Assembly: GCA_963703605.1 (NCBI GenBank)
Contig: CAVPFC010000016.1
Span: forward strand, 1 to 64,000
DNA from: DASXKD01 sp963703605
Lineage (GTDB): Bacteria > Actinomycetota > Actinomycetes > Streptosporangiales > Streptosporangiaceae
DNA: 64,000 nt
Direction of reading: 5' to 3'
The notes beneath the pieces were generated by a model that searched no databases, was not told the origin of the DNA, and saw only the letters and a program-made list of their open reading frames with translations. How positions within the stretch are numbered: position 1 is the stretch's first letter; the number at the start of each line of letters is the position of its first letter. This document shows positions 25,691 to 33,937 of the stretch, in pieces. Both the position numbers and the translations under genes were made by a program.

Positions 25691-26476
25691 CTAGGGCGCG
25701 GGCAGCCGGCTGCGCAGCAGCGCGGCCTGGGCCCGCCGTTCCGCCGCCGCCTGCTGGTCCAGCGTGTTGCCCGCGGCCTGGGCGAGCAGTTCCTTGGTCG
25801 CCCTTGCCGTCGCGGGGTCCACCGCGAGCAGCGCCGCGACCAGGTCGGCGACCGCGCCGTCCAGTTCCGCCGCGGGCACGACCAGCTCGGCCAGCCGGAG
25901 CTGGGCCGCTTCCGCGGCGGTCACCGACCGGCCGGTGAGGCAAAGCTCCAGCGCGCGGGGCAGCCCGGCAATGTCGACAAGTGGCTTTGTTCCCATAAGG
26001 TCCGGCACGAGCCCCAGCGAGGGTTCCTTCATGCAGAGCATCGCGTCATCGGCCAGAACCCGCAGATCACAGCCGAGCGCGAGCTGGAACCCCGCGCCGA
26101 TCGCGTGGCCGCGGACCGCGGCGACCGAGATCAGCGACGGGCTGCGCAGCCACCGGTATCCCTCCTGGCAGGAGGCGACCCAGTCCTCGAACCCCGGGTC
26201 GGCGGGGCTGGGGATGGCGTCCGCCTCGTCGGCCCCATCCCCCGACAGCAGCCGCAGGTCGATGCCGGACGAGAACGACGGGCCATCGCCGCGCACCACC
26301 ACCACCCGCACCTCGGGCGGCAGCCCGCGGCCGATGGCGGCCAGGCCGTGCCACATCCGGGGCGTCATGGCGTTGCGCCGGGTGGGCCGCGACAACGTCA
26401 CGGTGGCCGCCCCGGCCATGGGCAGCCCGGGCTCATAACGCAGGCCCGCGCCGTCCAGGTCGGCCGGGCTGGGCAA
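25691..26476 (-). CDS. Enoyl-CoA hydratase/isomerase family protein
   Basis: About 261 residues from TTG 26476, the first in-frame start after the stop of the upstream small gene (9 bp away). Crotonase fold: VTLSRPTRRNAM, SFSSGIDLRLL (oxyanion hole), GHAIGAGFQLALGCDLRV and the EPSLGLVPDLMGT segment. Hydrates or isomerises acyl-CoA thioesters in the cytoplasm. The start has a weak ribosome-binding site, so coupling to the upstream gene is likely. Confidence 0.85.
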   Translation of the reverse strand: MPSPADLDGAGLRYEPGLPMAGAATVTLSRPTRRNAMTPRMWHGLAAIGRGLPPEVRVVVVRGDGPSFSSGIDLRLLSGDGADEADAIPSPADPGFEDWVASCQEGYRWLRSPSLISVAAVRGHAIGAGFQLALGCDLRVLADDAMLCMKEPSLGLVPDLMGTKPLVDIAGLPRALELCLTGRSVTAAEAAQLRLAELVVPAAELDGAVADLVAALLAVDPATARATKELLAQAAGNTLDQQAAAERRAQAALLRSRLPAP

Positions 26477-26484
26477 CGGCCCTA

Positions 26485-26706
26485 TCAGCGCTTCGCCTTG
26501 GCCTTGCCGCGCGTGGCGCCACCCCGGCCGCGCAGCGATACCCCGTTCTCGGTCAGGATGCGGTGGACGAAGCCGTAGGAGCGGCCGGTGTCCGCGGCCA
26601 GGGCGCGGATGCTCTCGCCCGAGTCGTACCTCTTCTTCAGGTCGGCCGCTAGCTTGGCACGGTCGGCACCGGTGACTCGGGTGCCTTTCTTGAGGGTTTC
26701 GGCCAC
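26485..26706 (-). CDS. Small helix-turn-helix DNA-binding protein
   Basis: 73 residues from GTG 26706. A single HTH (RYDSGESIRALAADTGRSYG, then FVHRIL) is flanked by basic termini; the tail is Lys/Arg-rich. This is a small, widely conserved actinobacterial family of unknown target. It lies directly upstream of the enoyl-CoA hydratase on the same strand. Confidence 0.8.
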   Translation of the reverse strand: MAETLKKGTRVTGADRAKLAADLKKRYDSGESIRALAADTGRSYGFVHRILTENGVSLRGRGGATRGKAKAKR

Positions 26707-26865
26707 GCGTACCTCCCGTGAACTTAGCGGACCGCTGCGTCACCACCTCTCGCCATGATCACGCATTACCACCCCAATCGGCTACCCACATGGGGGTAAG
26801 TGATCAACTACTTTTCGGGTCGGCCTGCGGTACCGAGGTGCGCCACGCCGGCCCCGGCGAGGCCG

Positions 26866-28464
26866 TCAGGCCAGCGCCACCAGGTCGGACAGCTCGTCGC
26901 TCCACGAGTCCTCGACGCCGTCGGGGAGCAGGATGACCCGTTGCGGCGCGAGCGCCTCGACGGCGCCCTCGTCGTGGGTGACGAGCACGATCGCGCCCCG
27001 GTACAGGCGCAGGGCGTTGAGGATCTCGGCCCTGCTCAACGGGTCGAGGTTGTTGGTCGGCTCGTCGAGCAGCAGCACGTTCGCGCCGGACACCACCAGC
27101 AGCGCGAGCGCCAGCCGGGTCCGCTCCCCGCCGGACAGGACGCTGGCCGGCTTTGCCACCTCGTCGCCGGGGAACAGGAACGAGCCGAGCACGCGGCGCT
27201 GCTCCCCCTCGGTCAGGCCGGGCGCGGCCGCGGCCATGTTTTGCAGCACGGTCTTGTCGAGGTCCAGGGTCTCGTGCTCCTGGGCGTAGTAGCCGAGCAC
27301 CAGCCCGTGGCCGGGCAGCACCTCCCCCGCGTCGGGCGGTTCCAGGCCGGTCAGCAGCCGCAGCAGCGTCGTCTTCCCCGCCCCGTTCAGCCCGAGCACC
27401 ACGATGCGCGCGCCGCGGTCCACCGCCACGTCCACACCGGTGAACACCTCGAGCGAGCCGTAGGACTTGGCCAGCCCCCGGGCCGTCAGCGGCGTCTTGC
27501 CGCACGGCGCCGGCTCGGGGAAGCGCAGCCGGGCCACCCGCTCGGCGCGACGGTCGGCGGCCACCCCGGCCAGCAGTCGCTGCGCCCGGCGTTCCATGCC
27601 CTGGGCCGCCTTGGCCTTGGTGGCCTTCGCGCGCATCTTGTCCGCCTGTGCCTGGAGCGCGGCCGCCTGGCGGCGGGAGTTCTGCGCCTCCCTGACGCGC
27701 CGCCGGGCGTCGGTTTCCCGCTGGTCCAGGTAAACGCGCCAGCCGACGTTGTAGATGTCCAGCGTGGTGCGGTCGGCGTCCAGGTAGAAGACCTTGTTGA
27801 CCACCGCGTCCAGCAGGGCGGTGTTGTGGCTGATCACCATCACCGCGCCGCGGAACGCCCGCAGGTGATCGCGAAGCCAGGAGACGGAGTCCGCGTCCAG
27901 GTGGTTCGTCGGCTCGTCGAGCAGCAGGGTCGTCGCGCCGGAGAACAGGATCCTGGCCAATTCCACCCGGCGCCGCTGCCCGCCGGACAGCGTCCGCAGC
28001 GGCTGGGACATGACCCGGCTGGGCAGGCCCAGGCTGGCGGCGATGGACGCCGCCTCCGACTCCGCCGCGTAACCACCGAGCCCGAGCAGCCGTTCCTCGG
28101 CGTTGCCGTAACGGCGCACCGCCGCGTCCCGGCGGGCCGGGTCCGGGTCGGCCATCTGTTTTTCCGCGTTGCGCATCGCGGCCCGCACCTCATCGAGCCC
28201 CCGGGCGGACAGCACCCGGTCCATGGCCAGGCCGGTCAGGTCACCGGCCCGCGAGTCCTGCGGCAGGTACCCGATGGTGCCGGTCCGCTGGACCGTACCG
28301 GCCGCGGGCAGCCCCTCGCCGGCCAGCACCCGCGCCAGCGTGGTCTTGCCCGCCCCGTTCCGCCCGACCAGGCCGATCTTGTCGCCGGGGGCGACCTGAA
28401 AGCTGGCGTCGTCCAGGAGCAGCCGCGCTCCCGCGCGCAGTTCCAGCCCGCTCGCTACTAGCAT
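26866..28464 (-). CDS. ABC-F family ATP-binding protein
   Basis: 532 residues with two nucleotide-binding domains and no membrane part. NBD1: VGRNGAGKTT, LSGGQRRR, LLDEPTNHLD. NBD2: LGLNGAGKTT, LSGGERTR, LLDEPTNNLD. Between them is the charged interdomain linker (~245-310) that reaches the ribosomal P-site tRNA. ABC-F proteins act on the ribosome in translation control or antibiotic resistance; the subgroup cannot be fixed by eye. ATG at 28464. Confidence 0.92.
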   Translation of the reverse strand: MLVASGLELRAGARLLLDDASFQVAPGDKIGLVGRNGAGKTTLARVLAGEGLPAAGTVQRTGTIGYLPQDSRAGDLTGLAMDRVLSARGLDEVRAAMRNAEKQMADPDPARRDAAVRRYGNAEERLLGLGGYAAESEAASIAASLGLPSRVMSQPLRTLSGGQRRRVELARILFSGATTLLLDEPTNHLDADSVSWLRDHLRAFRGAVMVISHNTALLDAVVNKVFYLDADRTTLDIYNVGWRVYLDQRETDARRRVREAQNSRRQAAALQAQADKMRAKATKAKAAQGMERRAQRLLAGVAADRRAERVARLRFPEPAPCGKTPLTARGLAKSYGSLEVFTGVDVAVDRGARIVVLGLNGAGKTTLLRLLTGLEPPDAGEVLPGHGLVLGYYAQEHETLDLDKTVLQNMAAAAPGLTEGEQRRVLGSFLFPGDEVAKPASVLSGGERTRLALALLVVSGANVLLLDEPTNNLDPLSRAEILNALRLYRGAIVLVTHDEGAVEALAPQRVILLPDGVEDSWSDELSDLVALA

Positions 28465-28791
28465 GAGGAACCACTCTCCGTCTAATGTCTGTCACATTCC
28501 GTAAGCAATTCCGCGCAGCGGAACCCGCATCACGGCAGTTGTGACGACGTGAGAGAGGGCACGAAGCGAGCGTACCCGTTCGCATCCGGCGACTGAAACC
28601 CTTATCCCTGGCCGGGCCGCCCCGCCGGACGGCCCCAGGCCCGGTCCGGGCCGCCCCGCCAGACGGTATCTGGGCGGACCATCCACCGAACGGCGAAACT
28701 AGTCAATTTCCTCGAACACAGCTACGAGTTTTGTCGGTGGCTGGCGATAACCTATTAGGCAGTAAAGCAACTCAGTTCGAGAGGCGGTCCG
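28465..28791. other. Divergent intergenic region, ABC-F / HNH
   Basis: 327 bp without a gene. It contains a small palindrome TTCCGC-GCA-GCGGAA (28509-28523). A 19-bp near-identical direct repeat (28614-28632 and 28648-28666, unit beginning GGGCCGCCCCGCC) follows, and then an AT-rich promoter stretch for the HNH gene. Confidence 0.55.
28731..28758 (+). promoter_or_regulatory. Candidate promoter of the DUF222/HNH gene
   Basis: TTGTCG and TATTAG separated by 16 bp in an AT-rich island, 34 bp before the GTG start. Fits a sigma-70-like actinobacterial promoter; weak evidence. Confidence 0.3.
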
Positions 28792-30786
28792 GTGCCCAGT
28801 TCATCCAGCGTTCACGTCGCCGCGCCCGGCGCGGGCCAGCAGCGCGTGGGTGAACTGGGTGCGCGTGGACAGGGCGCCGGCGCTCGGGACGGCGCGTCAC
28901 TGACCGAGCTGGAGCTCGCCTGGCTGGCCGCCTGGGACCGGGCCGGTGGGCTGGCTGAGGATGAGGAATGGCTGGCCGAGGGCGGGGATTGGCTCGACGA
29001 TCTGCCGCCCGAGCGCTGGGACGAGCCCGTGCCGGTGGCTGGCCCGGCGGCCCGGCCGGCGCCGCCGCCCGTTGAGGCGCTGCCGGGGATGACGCCACGC
29101 CGCTGGGGAACCGGCGGTGGCTTCGACGCGGGCGGGGTGGCGGATACGATCCAGCCGGGCCCGGTGCTGGCGGGGCTGGCCGCCGATAAGCAGGACGCGG
29201 GCCTGGCCCGGGTCAGTGACGATGAGCTGGCCGGCTTGATGATCGCCTGGCGGCGAATCGCTTCCTGGGCCACCGCGGGCGAACTGGCCGCGGTCGCCGA
29301 GCTTGACCGCCGGCGCACCGCCCAGGCCGCGGTGGGCGCGGATCCGCACCTGGCCGAGCACGTGGCCGATGAGGTAGCGATGGTGCTTACCCTGACCGCC
29401 CGCGCGGCCGGCAAGCTCACCGATTTCGCGCTCAGCCTGGCCAGGCTGCCCAAGACCAGGGCGGCGCTGCGGGCCGGAGACATCGATGCCCCGAAGGCCT
29501 CGGTGATCATCGATGAGCTGGCCGGGCTGGACGGCCCACACGCCGCCCGGGTGGAGGCTTCGGTCATCGGCAACGCTGCGCGGCAGACCACCGGTGAACT
29601 GCGGCGGGCATCCCGGCGGGCGGTCATTGCCGCCGACCCGGATGCGGCCCGCCGCCGGAAGGAGAAGGCAGCCAGGGATGCCCGCGTCGAGTGCTGGCAG
29701 GAGCAGGCCGGAACGACCGCGCTGGCGGGCCGCGACCTGCCACCCGCTGGGGCGCTGGCTGCCGACCAGCGGATCAGTGCCTATGCGCGCTGGCTGAAGA
29801 ACGCCGGGGCCGCCGGCACCCTCGATGGACTGCGCGCGCAGGTATACCTGGCGCTACTGAACGGCCAGCCGGTGGAATCCCTCCTCCCGGTAGCCGGGGA
29901 ATGCGAAGACACTCCGTCCAAAGGCACCCCGTGCGATGGCGCCCCGTGCGAAGACACACCGTCCAAAGGCACCGGGCCCGGTGATGGACTCCTTGGCGGT
30001 CCGCCGCCAGCGCCCGGCTCGGCCTCGGCGGGCGGGGTCCTGAAGCCGGGGATGCGCGGCACCGTGAACTTGATCTTGCCGCTGGCAACGTGGCTGGGCT
30101 GGTCGCAAGGTGCTGGCGAAGCCGCCGGGTTCGGGCCGCTTGATGCGGAGGACTCACGAGCCTTGGCCGCCGCGCTCGCCCGGGACTCCGCCACTCGGTG
30201 GTGCCTGACAATCGTGGGCTCGGACGGACGGGCGGTCGCCCACGGCTGCGCGAAGGCCGGCCCCGGCCATCCGGTGGCGCCTGACGATCACCGATACCGA
30301 CGCGCGGGCGCCGCGCATGGCTCCGCCGCATCTCGACCAGGCCAGCCCCCCGGAGAAACCGCTGGTCAGCCGCCCATGTCAGGCCCGGGTGCGGGGCCCG
30401 GCCCGCCACGGCTGGCCCCCGGCGTCGTCTCCTGGCTGGCCGGGATCGGGCTGGCCTGGCTGGAAGCTGGGACGTGCAGTCACCGGTGGGAATCCGCTGG
30501 CTACCGGCCGTCGCCGTCATTGGCGCACCTGATCCAGATCCGGCAACAGCGGTGCACCGCCCCTGGCTGCCGCCGCCCAGCCGAAGCCTGTGACTTCGAG
30601 CACACCATCCCGTGGCACCGTGGCGGCCGGACCTGCCTGTGCAACGGCGGGCCGTGTTGCCGTCGGCATCACCGCTGCAAGCAGGCCAGCGGATGGGGGC
30701 TAGCCCAGCCGCGGCCGGGCGTGTTCATCTGGACCGCCCCACACGGACGCCGCTACCGGACCGAACCCGAGCCCTACCCTCACTAA
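28792..30786 (+). CDS. DUF222 / HNH endonuclease domain protein (13E12 family)
   Basis: 664 residues from GTG 28792. DUF222 spans roughly 130-500. The HNH nuclease motif near the C-terminus has zinc cysteines and histidines (CTAPGCRRPAEACDFEHTIP; HRGG; CCRRHH). The middle has a small duplicated segment (EDTPSKGT twice, bases 29905-29927 and 29950-29972) in a disordered stretch. The family is common and often multi-copy in actinobacteria; role unknown, possibly mobile-element related. Confidence 0.85.
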   Translation: MPSSSSVHVAAPGAGQQRVGELGARGQGAGARDGASLTELELAWLAAWDRAGGLAEDEEWLAEGGDWLDDLPPERWDEPVPVAGPAARPAPPPVEALPGMTPRRWGTGGGFDAGGVADTIQPGPVLAGLAADKQDAGLARVSDDELAGLMIAWRRIASWATAGELAAVAELDRRRTAQAAVGADPHLAEHVADEVAMVLTLTARAAGKLTDFALSLARLPKTRAALRAGDIDAPKASVIIDELAGLDGPHAARVEASVIGNAARQTTGELRRASRRAVIAADPDAARRRKEKAARDARVECWQEQAGTTALAGRDLPPAGALAADQRISAYARWLKNAGAAGTLDGLRAQVYLALLNGQPVESLLPVAGECEDTPSKGTPCDGAPCEDTPSKGTGPGDGLLGGPPPAPGSASAGGVLKPGMRGTVNLILPLATWLGWSQGAGEAAGFGPLDAEDSRALAAALARDSATRWCLTIVGSDGRAVAHGCAKAGPGHPVAPDDHRYRRAGAAHGSAASRPGQPPGETAGQPPMSGPGAGPGPPRLAPGVVSWLAGIGLAWLEAGTCSHRWESAGYRPSPSLAHLIQIRQQRCTAPGCRRPAEACDFEHTIPWHRGGRTCLCNGGPCCRRHHRCKQASGWGLAQPRPGVFIWTAPHGRRYRTEPEPYPH

Positions 30787-30887
30787 GGGCAGCACTTCGT
30801 TACGCGAGCCCCGCTTCCCGGGCGGCGCGGGAGTAAATCGGCTCGGCACCGTCCTCCATCCACAGGTGCCTTGGCAGGTCGCCAGAT

Positions 30888-31134
30888 GCAGGAGGAGGTG
30901 CCGGCCAACCTGCTCGGGCGGGCCTCGGCGGTGGACTGGATGCTGTCGCTCGCGCTGGCCCCGGCCGGCACGATCGCCGGGGGCGCGGTCGCCGCGGTGG
31001 CCGGCGTCCGGCTGGCCCTCGTGCTCGGCGGCTCCGTCGCGGCGGCCATGGGCGCCGTCGTGCTGCTCCCATCGGTCACCGAACCAGGCCACCGCCACCC
31101 CGGCAGTCCTGCCGTCCTCAGGCAGGCCCGGTGA
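30888..31134 (+). pseudogene. Remnant of an MFS transporter C-terminus
   Basis: About 80 residues beginning EVPANLLGRASAVDWMLSL and containing two hydrophobic segments. This resembles the late cytoplasmic loop and last helices of major facilitator proteins (~400 residues). No N-terminal part lies upstream; the HNH gene ends at 30786. It overlaps the convergent acVLRF1 gene by 17 bp. Probably left after a deletion or insertion. Confidence 0.55.
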
Positions 31135-31933
31135 GGCGGATGCGGACCGCAAGGAACAGCCGCGGCGTGTCCCGCAGTACCGCCAGCCTGGGATCGGGCA
31201 CGGTGAGAAAGCGGTCCACCGCCTGCTTCATCACCGGGCGCAGCCGGTTGTCGGCCAGGACCCCGGCTATGGCGCGGCGGTCGCCGCCGAGCACCACGGC
31301 GTCCAGCCGGCCGGCGTAGGGCCCCATCACGCGCAGCGCGGTGTCCGCGGCCGCCCCGAGCGCGCTCGCCGCCTGGTTCTCCCGGCGCCGGGCAAACCGG
31401 TGCTGCGACGTGCCGCCCGCGGCGGACCGCCCGTGCACCAGCCGCGAGCCGGTCTTGGAGCTGACCAGCCGGGGCGGGCTGCCCGCGAAGACCCCGGCGG
31501 CGAACCCGCCGAGCCGGACCAGCAGCACGCCTACGGTCCGGTCGATGGCCGCGTGCTCGGCCATCAGCCCCGCGAGCACCGTCGGGCTGGCGGGCCAGCG
31601 CTCGGGCGCCGTCATCGGCGGGAACGGCGGGTGGCACTCGGCGACCGCGCCGTCCGCGCCGCGCAACACCAGCACGGGCCGACTGGGTTCCGCGGACAGC
31701 GGCCCGTGCCGGTCGGCGAACGACCCAACCCACCGCACGATCCGGTCCGGCGCCACGTCCACCCAGCGCGCGCCGCCCGCGGACGGCTCCTCCGCCGCAC
31801 CGGACCCGCTGGGCACGCCAGTCTCATCAGCCCCGGGGCCAGGCTCGCCACCGGCCCGCGGGCTCCCGGAACTAGGGCCCGGCTCGCTGGCTCCGTCGGC
31901 CGGGCCAGTCTCATCCGCCCCGCTGTCGGTCAT
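31118..31933 (-). CDS. acVLRF1-type peptidyl-tRNA hydrolase (Vms1/eRF1-like release factor)
   Basis: 271 residues from ATG 31933. After a ~55-residue Pro/Gly-rich N-terminus comes a VLRF1 domain. The hallmark is LVHGRSAAGGTSQHRFARRR (residues ~165-185), which carries the GGxSQ loop; the Gln corresponds to the catalytic residue of Vms1/VLRF1. Expected to cleave nascent chains from peptidyl-tRNA on stalled or split large ribosomal subunits. Named from family knowledge. Divergent from the CbbR-like gene. Confidence 0.8.
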   Translation of the reverse strand: MTDSGADETGPADGASEPGPSSGSPRAGGEPGPGADETGVPSGSGAAEEPSAGGARWVDVAPDRIVRWVGSFADRHGPLSAEPSRPVLVLRGADGAVAECHPPFPPMTAPERWPASPTVLAGLMAEHAAIDRTVGVLLVRLGGFAAGVFAGSPPRLVSSKTGSRLVHGRSAAGGTSQHRFARRRENQAASALGAAADTALRVMGPYAGRLDAVVLGGDRRAIAGVLADNRLRPVMKQAVDRFLTVPDPRLAVLRDTPRLFLAVRIRLTGPA

Positions 31934-32060
31934 CGGTCACCTCCGGTTCACCTAACCCGCGCCGCCAGCCCCGTGTCCCGGCTGCCCATCGGTTGTCCTG
32001 GTTGCCACAACCATGACGAAGCCCTCGGGTCATAGCGATAGCTTTCGAATCTTATGGAAA

Positions 32061-32080
32061 TGCTAGGTTTTAGCTTAGCA
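32061..32080. promoter_or_regulatory. Candidate LysR box in front of the CbbR-like gene
   Basis: TGCTA-N10-TAGCA inverted repeat, 28 bp before the chosen GTG. LysR regulators bind T-N11-A-type dyads at their own promoter. The core TTAGCTT recurs upstream of cbbL (33830-33836). Confidence 0.4.
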
Positions 32081-32107
32081 ATCGCGGACCCACGGCCCGA
32101 GGTGCTT

Positions 32108-33042
32108 GTGACACTGAACCAGCTCCGCACGTTTCTCGCGGTGGCCGACAACGAATCGGTGCACGGGGCCGCCCAGGAACTTGTCGTCACCCAGGCGGCG
32201 GTCTCCGCCTCGCTGGCCGCGCTCCAGAAGGGCCTCGGGCTCGCCCTGGTGGCCCCGGACGGGCGCGGGCTGCGGCTCACCGACGCGGGCAAGGCGTACG
32301 CCGGCTACGCCCGCCGCATCCTCGGCCTGCTCGATGAGGCGGGCCTCGCCGCCGCGGCAAGCGCCGACCCCGAGCGCGGTGAACTCCGGATCGCCGCCGT
32401 GACCACGGCCGCCGAGCAGGTGGTGCCGCATATCCTCGGCGGATTCCGCCACCAGCACCCGCTGACCGGCATCCGGCTCGAGGCCGGCAACCGGGAGCGG
32501 GTGCGCTCCCTGCTCGACCGGCACCAGGTAGACCTGGTGGTCAGCGGGCGCCCCGAACCCGGCTGGGCGGTCGACGTGCTCGCGGTGCGGCCGCACGAGC
32601 TGGTCGTGGTCGCCGCCCCCGACCTGGCCGCCGACGCCGCGCGCGCCGCCAGGCCGGCGCCGCCGGGCCCGCCGACCGGGCCGGGTTGCTGACCTGGATG
32701 GCGCGCCAGACCTGGCTGTTGCGGGAGCCGGGCTCTGGCACGAGGGCCAGCACCGCCGCGCTGCTGGCCGAGCTGGACATCGCCCCGCTCACGCTGATCG
32801 TTGGGTCCAACGGCGCCATCAAGGAGTCGGCGGGCGTCGGCCTGGGAGTCACCCTGGTGTCCCGCGACGCGGTCGCCGCCGAACTGGCAACCGGCCGGCT
32901 TGCGGAGCTCCCGGTCCCCGGCACCCCCCTGCACCGGGACTGGTACCTGGCCGCCCGGACGGAACCCGTCCCTCCCCCGGCCGCCCGCCTCGTGGAGCAC
33001 GTCCTGCACACCGGGTCCTTCCGCGCCCCACTGCGCGGTTAA
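32108..33042 (+). CDS. cbbR: LysR-family regulator, CbbR-like, frameshifted in this assembly
   Basis: Start GTG 32108 (MTLNQLRTFLAVAD) is the usual LysR N-terminus. HTH at residues 1-60 (VTQAAVSASLAALQKGLG); effector-binding domain from ~90 (LRIAAVTTAAEQVVP). The frame breaks between ~32,650 and 32,690: ARRAGPADRAG-like continuation leads into LLTWMARQTWLLREPGSGTR. One missing (or two extra) bases repair it. Total ~310 residues, normal. Located beside cbbLSX, so it is assigned to CbbR by context. The stop overlaps the convergent RraA-like gene by 4 bp. Confidence 0.75.
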
Positions 33043-33680
33043 CGATCGGCGCGCAGGGAGCTCAGGTCGAGGCCGTTGATGTCGGCCAGGCGTTCGCCCG
33101 CGGCCAGCCTCGCGCGGGTTTTGGACTCGCGGTCGATAAGGGCGGCCACGTCCGCTTGGACACTTGCCCAGTGAGCGGCGGGGACCACGGCTACGCCGTC
33201 CCGGTCGGCGATGATCTGGTCGCCGGGTGCTACGAGTACGCCGCCAACTACTACGGGGGCGCCTACTGATACGGCGCTGGCCTTGGCTGCCTGTCCCGGC
33301 GCCGTGCCGGTTGACCATATGGGGAAACCAAGCTCGTCGAGGTCGGCGATGTCCCTGACCGGACCCTGGACCACTAGGCCGGCCAGACCCTGGTTCAGGG
33401 CGTCGGTGGCCATCAGCTCGCCGAACAGGGCGCATCGTGTGGTGCCGGTGCCGTCGCAGACCAGGACGGTGCCGGGGGTGGCCTGGTAGAGGGCGGCGTG
33501 CATGGCCAGGTTGTCTTCGGGGGCGCAGGCGCAGGTCACGGCCGGGCCGCAGAGGTAGGGGCGGCCGGCGTGAGTGGCCAGGCCGGTCATGATCCGGGCA
33601 CGGTCACGGCCCGCCTGGGCCACGGCGGTCACCGGAACGGGACCGGGGTAGTTGGCCGACGGCTCCTTGGGCTGGGTCAT
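33039..33680 (-). CDS. RraA-like / 4-hydroxy-4-methyl-2-oxoglutarate aldolase family protein
   Basis: 213 residues from ATG 33680. The RraA fold shows GTVLVCDGTGTTRCALFGELMA (metal/ligand site; split across ~85-106), VVQGPVRDI, PVVVGGVLVAPGDQIIADRDGV. Members are either class II HMG/oxaloacetate aldolases or RNase E inhibitors; without RNase E context the aldolase side is more likely. Inserted between cbbR and cbbL on the opposite strand, preceded by three ~20-bp direct repeats. Confidence 0.75.
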   Translation of the reverse strand: MTQPKEPSANYPGPVPVTAVAQAGRDRARIMTGLATHAGRPYLCGPAVTCACAPEDNLAMHAALYQATPGTVLVCDGTGTTRCALFGELMATDALNQGLAGLVVQGPVRDIADLDELGFPIWSTGTAPGQAAKASAVSVGAPVVVGGVLVAPGDQIIADRDGVAVVPAAHWASVQADVAALIDRESKTRARLAAGERLADINGLDLSSLRADR

Positions 33681-33691
33681 GCTAGCTCCTC

Positions 33692-33750
33692 GCGCGCTGA
33701 CGTTAATGGTGCGCGCTGGACGTCAACTGTGCGCGCTGACCTAGTTAACC
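33692..33750. repeat. Three direct repeats upstream of the RraA-like gene
   Basis: Units at 33692, 33711 and 33731, each starting GCGCGCTG, followed by GACGTTAA, GACGTCAA and ACCTAGTTAA variants. Period is 19-20 bp, about two helical turns. Looks like an iterated operator for a regulator binding one face of DNA. Confidence 0.45.
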
Positions 33751-33821
33751 GCCAGGTAGGCCGGCCCCGGACCTCAGCCGCACTCCAACCCGCGTAGACG
33801 ATCGGCGGCCTGTCGGCAACT

Positions 33822-33845
33822 CATAAGTCTTAGCTTGATTATCAC
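33822..33845. promoter_or_regulatory. Candidate CbbR box upstream of cbbL
   Basis: Imperfect dyad TCATAA-N12-TTATCA, including the TTAGCTT also found in the dyad before cbbR. It lies ~90 bp before cbbL, where activator sites of LysR proteins are expected. Confidence 0.35.
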
Positions 33846-33937
33846 CGCCAAACTCTCAATAGACGCCGAAGCAGTCGGCTGGCATCGTGGAGCGCGGGCA
33901 CCCGGACACCCCGGCAGGCGCAACCCATGGAGGAGCG

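Noticed and set aside
28792..30786. Transposase
   Set aside because: DUF222 plus HNH, with no terminal inverted repeats or target-site duplication visible around the gene.
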